A stretch of DNA of 32,582 nt from Maribacter sp. 4G9 (lineage in GTDB: Bacteria > Bacteroidota > Bacteroidia > Flavobacteriales > Flavobacteriaceae): positions 1 through 32,582 of the forward strand of contig NZ_MDGL01000063.1 in the NCBI RefSeq assembly GCF_002742265.1. The letters are read 5' to 3'. Positions 25,696 to 32,405 of the stretch are shown piece by piece. The notes under the pieces were generated by a model, which was given only the letters and a program-made list of their open reading frames with translations, did not search any database and had not been told where the DNA came from. Made by a program: the position numbers and the translations under genes. Each line of letters starts with the position of its first letter. Positions within the stretch are counted from its first letter, which is position 1.

Positions 25696-26574
25696 TCACT
25701 TTAATTCCAATAGCTCGAACAAATCCTTTTCCGCTATGGTTTCACCAATGAAATAGAAATAGCGCCAGCCGCCCTCAGGGGTATCGTTGTCCACCTCCAA
25801 CCGCTCCGTTGGGGTCACGATCTTAAAACGCCTTCTTTCCGTATTGATGTAGGGAATTTGCAGACTATCCAGCACTTCCATCATCTGGGCACTGTACCAC
25901 ATGAGGTCGTCCATGGCGGTAAAAAAATCCTCTTCGCCCCATTTGAATTGCATGGCCTCCAACTGAAGGGAATCTGGGGAAACCCCCACCACGCTTCGTT
26001 CGTTCAGCTTTATTTCGTACAGCACTTCCTCTGGCCAAACGGTCTTGAACATTTCACAGACCACGAGCATATCCTCGGTTAATTTTTGACCACTTTCTTC
26101 CAAGGTGTTTTGAAAAAATGCACGGTGCGCCTTCTTCCATTGGGCCAGCGCGTCTACTTCCGTGCCCGTGTCCATGGCGGCATACGCAGCCGAAATCTGA
26201 TTGAAGGGTACCGTATCCACCTGTATGATTTCAATGATGGCCTGTGCCGTACCGTCAAAATTGGTGATGATGCTTTTGGCGCCCACAGCGGGCAAATCTG
26301 CCCCGGCCTCCTGATACCAAGCATATAGCCCAGAAGAGGCCCTCTTTTTCCCGTTTATAACCAGTGCCACCAAGCGATCCGCGTCTTTTTGGTTATCGTG
26401 AAAAAACCAAGATTCTGGCATTTCATTGCTTTTCGCTTCTGGATGGGCTTGGCCATAGTCCTCCCACATGGCATATACCGTGGGGTCTATTTTTTGTGGC
26501 GCGGCAATCTGGGTTTTTGGATCGGGTTTGCAGCTAGCCAAAATGAATAGTAAGATAAAAGGAAGGTTTTTCAT
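25696..26574 (-). CDS. Lipoprotein with an ASCH domain and a C-terminal unknown domain
   Basis: A 292-residue protein with a lipoprotein signal (MKNLPFILLFILASCKPD, lipobox LASC, Cys15). Residues about 33-170 look like an ASCH (DUF437) domain: WFFHDNQKDADRLVALVING, KKRASSGLYAWYQEAG, GAKSIITNFDGTAQAIIEI and ALAQWKKAHRAFF. The C-terminal 100 residues (from RSVVGVSP) form a separate part not recognised. ASCH domains are normally cytoplasmic and RNA- or nucleoside-related, so a lipid anchor outside the inner membrane is unexpected. The gene is the last with host-like composition before the AT-rich island. Confidence 0.7.
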   Translation of the reverse strand: MKNLPFILLFILASCKPDPKTQIAAPQKIDPTVYAMWEDYGQAHPEAKSNEMPESWFFHDNQKDADRLVALVINGKKRASSGLYAWYQEAGADLPAVGAKSIITNFDGTAQAIIEIIQVDTVPFNQISAAYAAMDTGTEVDALAQWKKAHRAFFQNTLEESGQKLTEDMLVVCEMFKTVWPEEVLYEIKLNERSVVGVSPDSLQLEAMQFKWGEEDFFTAMDDLMWYSAQMMEVLDSLQIPYINTERRRFKIVTPTERLEVDNDTPEGGWRYFYFIGETIAEKDLFELLELK

Positions 26575-26586
26575 TTATTTATTATC

Positions 26587-26711
26587 ACCGTTTGAGCTAT
26601 GATTGCGTAGCGGACTTTCCCAACGGAAAATATCCGGGAGAAATCGTGCCCTGTTAATGTTCGATAGTTTTAAATTTAGCGAAAATGCAGCAATAAATTA
26701 TAATAGCCGGT
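26587..26711. repeat. Cruciform repeat at the left edge of the defence island
   Basis: Outer arms ACCGTTTGAGCTATGATTGC (26587-26606) and the complement of 26690-26711 match with small gaps (ACCG, GCTAT and TTGC blocks shared). Inside, CGGA-TTTCC pairs with GGAAA-TCCG (26611-26636). The region between holds no gene. I have seen similar sequences repeatedly in flavobacterial genomes next to accessory genes (from memory, no search run). It lies between the lipoprotein gene start and the gajB stop. Confidence 0.6.
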
Positions 26712-26732
26712 ATTGGCTGCAGGTATTATTTA

Positions 26733-28673
26733 TTATGCCATATTTGGCGCTTCAATTATTTCCCAAACATCTCTGTCTATTTCACTTAGAAAATTGTCAA
26801 ATCTGTCTTTTTCCACAGCTATACAAAGCAAATCAGTTGGTCGTGAAAAACCAACATAGGCCATTTTAACTGAACTCTTATGACGAACTCTGTTGTCATT
26901 GAAACTATTTCCTAAGAATTGATTTGATAGTCTTTGAGATTCATAATTGCTATGATAGTAGGATTCCAAATACAAAGTCGCACAATGCGTTTGTCCTTTT
27001 ACTGCGTGAACGCTGGTAATTTCAATTTCAAGTCCTTCTTCTTTGTAATGGTTAGTGGGTGCTAAAACTTCGGCATTGTCATTAGGAATATCGGCATTGT
27101 CAGTATGGATAAAGTCCGAACTTGCATAAATTGTTTTGTCAAACAGTGCAAGCATAATAGGAACGTATAATTTTATTCCGGTCCAAACATCTTCTGTTTT
27201 TTCTTGGATTATTCCGATTGACCAATTGTAAAGGTTCAAATTGAGTTCATCAAATTTTTGAATATCTTTGTCGTGAATAAAGTCAATGAGTTTTTTCTTT
27301 GTGAAAGGTCTGTCGTCTAAGGTGTTGATATTTTCTAAACGCAAGATTTTTAGAAAAGCGTTTAAAATGTTTTTACGCAAAGGTTCTAATGTTTGCTTTT
27401 TGTCGTAATACAGCAAATAACTTTTTAAGTTATCATAGTCTTGTTTGGGCTTTCCTTTTTCTTTCTTGAAGCCTTTATGATAATCTTCTAAACGTAGTTT
27501 TGTTGCATCATTTCTGCTTGCTTCATCGTCTTTCCACTCTGTATTCCAACAAACAACTTTTATCGGTTTTTCGGAATTTTCAAGTCCCTTTTCTTTTATA
27601 ATTTGAGCAAAACAAGGAATAATGCTGCCGATGTTTGCAGTTTCGAAAACTAAAATATGTGGTTTTATTTCACATTCGTATTTTCCGACAATATCAAACG
27701 TTGCATCGCTGTACAAGGCAAATTTTTTTACTACATCGGCAATAGGTTTGCTAAGTCGTTGGCTACCATTTAATCGTAGTATATCTGCTCTGTCTTGCCA
27801 AACATCTGTTGCTTTTACAGAATTATAGATTGCTTGGTTTTTGTCGCCAATTCTTTGAATTTTTGAAAAGCTGTTTCCTTCATCATAAAATATCTTTTCC
27901 AGCAAATTGTACTGGTGTGTGTCCATATCTTGCATCTCATCTACAAAAACTAAAGGAAATCGTTTCTGCAAAATGGTTTTGATATTGGGTATTTCTTTCA
28001 AATAACATTCCGCTAAAAAATATGCATCGTCATAATTCAAAACGCCCGATAACAAAATTTGCTGTTTTATCGTTTTGAAAGTTTTGTATGATGCGGAATT
28101 GCTGTTACTTCTTAATATTATATTACCGTTCATTCCGTTTGTCAAATTCAAATCAATGTCAAAGCGGAAATTCTTAAATAAATTTTCGGGGTCGTGCTGA
28201 TTATTTAACCAAGTTTTAGCAGCGGAATTTGGAAGATTGTTATAACGTTTCGTTGCAACTTCATTGTAAATTTCATGGTCAATTCTGTTTGGTTTTTTCT
28301 TGCACTTATGAATGTAAAATGGAATAGCCAAAAACTCATCAACAAAACTTTGTATTGTGCCAATAAAATTTGGATAGGAAAATAATCTAGGACAGTGTTT
28401 TTGAATTTTTTCTTTTATCTCGTCAATTGCTGCGTTGGTATGCGACAAAACCAAAATGCCCGATCCGCCAGCAAAAGGAAGTTTGCGTTCTAAAATAACC
28501 AACTTTGCCAGCAAAGCTGTTGTTTTTCCACTTCCTGGAACGGCCTGTAAATCAATTGTATTGAAATTGCGAATAAATGCTTTGCGTTCATCGTCAAAAG
28601 TTTTTCCCGCAGGTAACAGCAAACCTTCAGCATATTGAATTTCTTCGTCTGATATGTTAATTACCTGTGGCAT
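26733..28673 (-). CDS. gajB: GajB-like UvrD/PcrA-type helicase of a Gabija system
   Basis: A 646-residue superfamily 1A helicase. Visible motifs are Walker A in AVPGSGKTT (44-52), VLSHTNAAIDE (Ia, 75-85), Walker B VDEMQDMD (244-251), GDKNQAIYNS (III, from 276), LNGSQRLSKP (IV, from 301), TSVHAVKGQTH (V) and YVGFSRPTDLL (VI, with Arg611). It overlaps the upstream OLD-type nuclease gene by 17 nt, which is the gene order and coupling of Gabija gajA-gajB. Known GajB proteins are around 500 residues, so this one is longer, mainly between motifs. GajB is thought to sense DNA ends and relieve or promote GajA activity within a GajA-GajB complex. The gene is clearly more AT-rich than the genes to its left. 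Confidence 0.87.
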   Translation of the reverse strand: MPQVINISDEEIQYAEGLLLPAGKTFDDERKAFIRNFNTIDLQAVPGSGKTTALLAKLVILERKLPFAGGSGILVLSHTNAAIDEIKEKIQKHCPRLFSYPNFIGTIQSFVDEFLAIPFYIHKCKKKPNRIDHEIYNEVATKRYNNLPNSAAKTWLNNQHDPENLFKNFRFDIDLNLTNGMNGNIILRSNSNSASYKTFKTIKQQILLSGVLNYDDAYFLAECYLKEIPNIKTILQKRFPLVFVDEMQDMDTHQYNLLEKIFYDEGNSFSKIQRIGDKNQAIYNSVKATDVWQDRADILRLNGSQRLSKPIADVVKKFALYSDATFDIVGKYECEIKPHILVFETANIGSIIPCFAQIIKEKGLENSEKPIKVVCWNTEWKDDEASRNDATKLRLEDYHKGFKKEKGKPKQDYDNLKSYLLYYDKKQTLEPLRKNILNAFLKILRLENINTLDDRPFTKKKLIDFIHDKDIQKFDELNLNLYNWSIGIIQEKTEDVWTGIKLYVPIMLALFDKTIYASSDFIHTDNADIPNDNAEVLAPTNHYKEEGLEIEITSVHAVKGQTHCATLYLESYYHSNYESQRLSNQFLGNSFNDNRVRHKSSVKMAYVGFSRPTDLLCIAVEKDRFDNFLSEIDRDVWEIIEAPNMA

Positions 28674-30429
28674 ATTTAATCGCTTTTACAAGGTAATGAA
28701 CCGTGTCAGTTGTATCATCAACATTCAGAATTGTGTGAACTTCTTTTATTAAATCTTCATCAATAGCGTTTGCTATTTGATATGCAATTTCAGTTTTCTT
28801 TAATCCTTTATTGATTAGCTTTATTGCAAGTGCTTTTTCAAAATCGGTGTTCCAATCCGTTCCTGTGTGAATCGTTTTTACGGAGGTTTCAAATGTCGTT
28901 TTTAAACAGGCTGATTTAAACAAAGAATACTCCAAAGTCCAATTTGGTGCAGGAAAATATTTTACGCATTGCTCTGCTTTTCCGTTTATAGTTGCTAACT
29001 TTTCTTGTGTTTCCTGTTGTACGGTTTGAATTTCTCGTTTTACAAAATCATCTCCGTTTTTTTCATATTCTCTAATGTCGGAATCAGTAATTACGGCAAC
29101 AGGAATTGTCATATTGGGTTCTCCTTGTCGCAAGTAAATTTTTGAGTAGTGGTCAAAACCTGTGTGTCCAATATTTACAATGGAAACGCCTTTTTCGGTT
29201 AAGTTTATTCCGATTGCATTTGCTATGCTGGGCAAAAGAATTTCTTCAGCCCAACCCTCCACTAAAATTACGCCTTTGGCAAAAAACAAATTGGCTTTTG
29301 TAGTATCTAAAAATTTTTCTAAAAACTTATAATTGTCTTTTCCCAACTTTGTGTAAGAATCGCCCATTGGAAAAGCGTTTGCGTTATTGCAAATAATCAA
29401 GTTTTCCAGTTTGAGTTTGGAAGCCAAATTCGGGCTGTGTATTGTAAGAATAAGTTGTATAATTTTTTGTTTTTGAAATGCTTCAATGACTTGCATTTGT
29501 GCCTGTGGGTGCAAATGTGCTTCCAATTCTTCAACCAAACCTAAACGTAAACCTGACCAATTTGATTTGGTTAAATGAAGTAATTCTGCAGCCATAAACA
29601 AACGGTTCAAAGTTCCTAAGCCCGGATTTGGTTCGCCCTTCAGTGTTAAAGAAAGTTTTTCAAGAATACTTTTGATATCAGTTGATGTTGATTCAAATTC
29701 GCCTTCGTTATCCTTGCTGTAAAAACTTTTAATGTAGCTGTCAATTTTATCCTTTATCTGTTTTCCCTCTGTGGCTTTAGGCTGACCTGCATCATCAATC
29801 CCATTGAAATAATTTTCCAATTCTTCTTTTAAACCCGAAAAGATTTTTATCAGATCATTGTCTTTCTCTTTTCCTTTAAATGCTTCATCGCTCAAAAGAA
29901 TTTGTGACAAACGTGAATTCCGCTTGGCAATCAATTCGTTTTCGGCATCACGCAATGGTTTTAAGTAGGTTGCTTTCAGATATTCTTTTGCTTCTGCCGT
30001 AAGTAAATAGCCGTCTTCATCAATGCCAGCTTTTACATCGGTTGGAAATATTTTATTTGCTTGGCGTTTTACATCGTAATTGAGTTTTAAAAAAGGTTTT
30101 GCTTCTTCACCTGTTCCATTCCAACCCAACCATTCTGTAAAGTTTTTTGCTTCTTCGGGCACTAAACCTTCAAAGGTTAATTCTATACGAAAACGATTTG
30201 CTTCTTGGTGAAAATCTTTATCATTTACGCGAATATATTCGTAGCTGTGTGTTTTTAATACTAATTTGATTGCATCAATAATTGCAGTTTTACCAGAATC
30301 ATTTTCTCCAATGATAACATTCAATCCATTAGTTAAGGTTAAATCTAAATGTGGGTTTGTTTGATAATCAGTTGAATCATCAGATCCGAATTTTCTAAAG
30401 TTCCAAAGTTTTATATTCGAAAGGTACAT
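28657..30429 (-). CDS. gajA: GajA-like OLD-family ATPase/TOPRIM nuclease of a Gabija system
   Basis: A 590-residue protein. The N-terminal ABC-type ATPase has Walker A GENDSGKT (41-48), Walker B LVEELEAH (298-305) and the switch His331 in LTIHSPN. A predicted dimerisation/helical insertion (about 160-270) divides it. The C-terminal TOPRIM nuclease has Glu391 in LVEGWAEE and Asp449-x-Asp451 in ITDSDIREYE, the metal-binding acidic triad. Length and layout fit GajA (about 580 residues), a nucleotide-inhibited DNA-cleaving enzyme of anti-phage defence. It is the first gene of the pair, and its 3' end overlaps the helicase gene start by 17 nt. It starts at an ATG 9 codons ahead of FRKF, as usual in OLD proteins. 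Confidence 0.9.
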   Translation of the reverse strand: MYLSNIKLWNFRKFGSDDSTDYQTNPHLDLTLTNGLNVIIGENDSGKTAIIDAIKLVLKTHSYEYIRVNDKDFHQEANRFRIELTFEGLVPEEAKNFTEWLGWNGTGEEAKPFLKLNYDVKRQANKIFPTDVKAGIDEDGYLLTAEAKEYLKATYLKPLRDAENELIAKRNSRLSQILLSDEAFKGKEKDNDLIKIFSGLKEELENYFNGIDDAGQPKATEGKQIKDKIDSYIKSFYSKDNEGEFESTSTDIKSILEKLSLTLKGEPNPGLGTLNRLFMAAELLHLTKSNWSGLRLGLVEELEAHLHPQAQMQVIEAFQKQKIIQLILTIHSPNLASKLKLENLIICNNANAFPMGDSYTKLGKDNYKFLEKFLDTTKANLFFAKGVILVEGWAEEILLPSIANAIGINLTEKGVSIVNIGHTGFDHYSKIYLRQGEPNMTIPVAVITDSDIREYEKNGDDFVKREIQTVQQETQEKLATINGKAEQCVKYFPAPNWTLEYSLFKSACLKTTFETSVKTIHTGTDWNTDFEKALAIKLINKGLKKTEIAYQIANAIDEDLIKEVHTILNVDDTTDTVHYLVKAIKYATGN

Positions 30430-30595
30430 TCTTTATCTATAGTTGTTTATTTCGAAGGTTTTTAACTTGCTGCCAACAATTGTCTATGCGTACAATTACA
30501 TTAAATGTCTTTTTTAGGGGAAGTGCCTTAAAAATCCTACAAATTATTGATTGGTGCAAATAAAGTTTTGGTATTTGGAGGGATAAGGGTAATTT

Positions 30596-30640
30596 GAGAT
30601 TCTTCCTTCTGGCTATGCTCGTCATCAGAATGACAAAAAA
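30596..30640. repeat. Possible small dispersed repeat upstream of gajA
   Basis: GAGATTCTTCCTTCTGG and CAGAATGACAAAAAA are recognisable halves of a short inverted repeat common in bacterial intergenic regions, here with TTCTG facing CAGAA. Only one copy is in the window, so the repeat nature rests on memory. Confidence 0.3.
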
Positions 30641-30675
30641 GGGGTGTACTTAAATTCAGTTACTTTTAGCACCCC

Positions 30676-30739
30676 AAAAAAAAGCTCCCCTCCCTGAGTA
30701 GGGAGGGGTGTTCCGCGACAGCGGAACGGGGAGGGTCGG
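30676..30739. repeat. Double-hairpin palindromic repeat, copy C
   Basis: Same layout as the copies at 9785 and 10111: poly-A, CCCCTCCC (30687-30694) with GGGAGGGG (30701-30708), then GTTCCGC (30710-30716) perfectly paired with GCGGAAC (30721-30727), then GGGGAGGGTCGG. Here both arms of the second hairpin differ from copy A in a way that keeps pairing. Confidence 0.9.
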
Positions 30740-30751
30740 GATTTATAGACT

Positions 30752-30940
30752 ATACTTTTTCCATCGCCGAAAAATTATCCAAAAAGGCTAGGCTGATGCT
30801 AGGATACTTGAAATCCAAGCAGTCCTTGGGCCACATCGCCCAGACCGTTTAGGATTATATCGGAATAGGTTGCAGGGCGATTTCCTTCAACAATCGCCAA
30901 GTCCTCCAGGATTTACTACCTATCCTATCATAGGCCGGTT
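30752..30940. repeat. 189-bp dispersed repeat core, copy 2
   Basis: It aligns along its whole length with 9900-10088. The first inverted repeat has one mismatch here (ATACTTTTTC with GAAAAATTAT). The ATCGCCC/GGGCGAT pair is kept. A TAG interrupts the frame that is open in copy 1. Only the left side carries the double-hairpin repeat; none follows on the right. Confidence 0.85.
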
Positions 30941-30975
30941 TTGACTAAACACGTATTTGTGTTACATCGCCGCTA

Positions 30976-31130
30976 CCGCCAGTTTGCAACTGGCGGCCGT
31001 AACGTTAAGCAGGCAAACCTAACCCATAAAACCCTTTCGTCAATTTTTAAAATCATGTGATTCCACGACGTTGCTGCCGTGGTTATGGCCTGTATTTCTT
31101 GTTGGTACGCCACTAGTCACAGACTAGCGG
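30976..31130. repeat. Gene-free stretch with two REP-like palindromes
   Basis: CCGCCAGTT-TGC-AACTGGCGG (30976-30996) is a perfect 9-bp-arm hairpin. CCACTAGTC-ACA-GACTAGCGG (31110-31130) is a hairpin with one mismatch. Such GC-rich palindromes in an AT-rich island resemble REP units. No Y1/RAYT transposase is in the window. Nothing else is seen between them. Confidence 0.55.
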
Positions 31131-31153
31131 GAGCAGGGGGCATTTCGTTATTT

Positions 31154-31645
31154 TTATTCATTCAGTAATTTCTCATCCGTCATTATTCTAATTGCTTTTT
31201 CGGTTTCATTTTGTCCGTCAGTCATTGAGCCTGGAAGCATTATTAGTCTTTTCTTAATTTTCCCGTTATCATCTTCAAATAGAACTTCAAATCGAGAACG
31301 AGTAAGTCCGAATATTGCTTTTTTCAGTTTAATTCCTTTGATTTTATTTCTTTCAATTATCGGTGTTGTTGAATTGTTCAGACTTTTAAATATTCCGAAA
31401 ATTAAAAACAAACCAATTATTCCGTATAATACCGAGATAGAAGTCTGTCCTTTTTGAAAACTACTAAATGCAGAGTAAAGCAGGAATAAAGAAAGTCCAC
31501 CGTAAATTAATAATATTCGGCTGATATTATTTCCGACAGTCACTTTTGCTACGTTTCCAATTATTCCGTCTCTTGTTAGAATAATTTTGTCAGGTAAAAT
31601 ATGGCAAAATCCTGTTTTGGTTTTAAATGTATTTTTACTATCCAT
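31154..31645 (-). CDS. Small membrane protein of unknown function
   Basis: A 163-residue protein with two hydrophobic segments (ISRILLIYGGLSLFLLYSAF and SVLYGIIGLFLIFGIF, about residues 42-85). A soluble N-terminal part (FKTKTGFCHILPDKIILTRD) precedes them and a basic C-terminal part (GLTRSRFEVLFEDDNGKIKK) follows. I recall near-identical conserved hypothetical proteins in many Flavobacteriia, but no function. Its start overlaps the end of the upstream immunity-like gene by 8 nt, so they are cotranscribed. AT-rich like the rest of the island. Confidence 0.7.
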   Translation of the reverse strand: MDSKNTFKTKTGFCHILPDKIILTRDGIIGNVAKVTVGNNISRILLIYGGLSLFLLYSAFSSFQKGQTSISVLYGIIGLFLIFGIFKSLNNSTTPIIERNKIKGIKLKKAIFGLTRSRFEVLFEDDNGKIKKRLIMLPGSMTDGQNETEKAIRIMTDEKLLNE

Positions 31646-32051
31646 TTATTTTTTCAAAATCTTTAAAGGAGTCAAATAACTCTTTATGGTTATAGTCTAA
31701 TTCATCTCTTTTTTCTTTAAACAGATTGACAACTAAAGACCAATTTTCCTTTTCTTTTTTCCAATAGTCGGCTTCACTTGTTAAAACACTTTTTAGTAAG
31801 TCTCCTTCATAAAAATCTCCTTCAGCCAATATGTTCTGCTTTAATTCTTCAACCGCAAGAGGAATTAGATAATTTAAGCCAATGTTCTGTCCAATCATTA
31901 TCCTTAAATCTTCAATATCAAAATCTTTTAGTTGCTTTTTTCTTAATTTATGGCAAGTTGTTACTAAATGACTTGAATATTCAGATTCACTCCAAACATC
32001 TTTTTCAAGATTTTCCAAAGATTTATTTTTCCAATTATTTTCTAATTTCAT
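31638..32051 (-). CDS. CDI-type immunity protein (orphan)
   Basis: A 137-residue soluble, acidic, helical protein. The pattern WKNKSLENLEKDVW, then LVTTCHKLRKKQLKDFDIED, LRIMIGQNIGLNYLIPLAVE and EGDFYEGDLLKSVL is that of contact-dependent-inhibition immunity proteins annotated in Bacteroidota (recognised from memory). These bind and block the toxin domain delivered by a neighbouring cell. No toxin gene is within the window, so it is an orphan here. It overlaps the membrane-protein gene by 8 nt. A cruciform repeat begins 19 nt upstream of its start. Confidence 0.6.
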   Translation of the reverse strand: MKLENNWKNKSLENLEKDVWSESEYSSHLVTTCHKLRKKQLKDFDIEDLRIMIGQNIGLNYLIPLAVEELKQNILAEGDFYEGDLLKSVLTSEADYWKKEKENWSLVVNLFKEKRDELDYNHKELFDSFKDFEKING

Positions 32052-32070
32052 TTAGTCTGTCTTAATGAAT

Positions 32071-32193
32071 GCCAACGTATTCGTGTATGATTAGTTGCGT
32101 GTGTAAGTAACTAAATTAGCAAAAGAAAACGAACCAGAGGAAAATCCGTAAGATTTTCCAAGTAAGCGATAATCAAGCAATTGATTATACACG
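32071..32193. repeat. Cruciform repeat at the right edge of the island, cut by IS110 on its right side
   Basis: The outer arms CGTGTATGATTAGTTGC (32082-32098) and the complement of GCAATTGATTATACACG (32177-32193) agree at 14 of 17 positions. A central hairpin GGAAAATC-CGTAA-GATTTTCC (32139-32159) and a side hairpin TTAGTT/AACTAA (32091-32113) complete a cruciform. GCCAACG (32071-32077) to its left has no mirror on the right, where the IS110 leader begins. It resembles frequently repeated flavobacterial intergenic sequences (memory). No gene in it. Confidence 0.75.
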
Positions 32194-32208
32194 TCTTAAG
32201 TTTGATTC

Positions 32209-32380
32209 TCTTTAAATTGATGTGTTAATCAGAAAGAACAAAAGAGAGAATTAAGGTTACTATACACGGTGAAGCTTACGACTTCGACAACATTGATAAT
32301 CCTCTCTCTTTTACTACTTAAATCACGTTCAGTTCTGTGAGACTTTAGATCTCGTTTTCAAGTTGTTGTGATACCAGTAG
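32209..32380 (+). ncRNA. Candidate bridge RNA of the IS110 element
   Basis: By-eye folding gives three consecutive structures. The 5' stem-loop pairs TCTTT (32209-32213) with AAAGA (32233-32237), with TGAT/ATCA inside. Module 1 has basal stem AAAAGAGAGA (32240-32249) with TCTCTCTTTT (32303-32312), then GGTTA (32255-32259) with TAA-T-CC (32297-32302), an internal loop (32260-32269 and 32287-32296) and a terminal hairpin GAAG/CTTC (32271-32285). Module 2 has CTAC (32314-32317) with GTAG (32377-32380), ATCAC (32322-32326) with GTGAT (32368-32372), an internal loop (32327-32338 and 32354-32367) and hairpin GAGA/TCTC (32339-32353). This is the layout of IS110 bridge RNAs, with target- and donor-binding loops. 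The 5' loop strand of module 1 contains TATACACG, equal to the left flank 32186-32193. Not verified by software. Confidence 0.65.
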
Positions 32381-32405
32381 CTAGTTCTTTCATAAATCTT
32401 TTCTT

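Noticed and set aside
30437-30625. A 62-codon reverse-strand frame upstream of gajA
   Set aside because: It has no recognisable domain and lies where the promoter of gajA should be.
26587-32193. Integron gene-cassette array with attC sites
   Set aside because: The bracketing cruciforms lack convincing R'/R'' core sites on both ends, and no integron integrase is in the window; kept only as a loose analogy.
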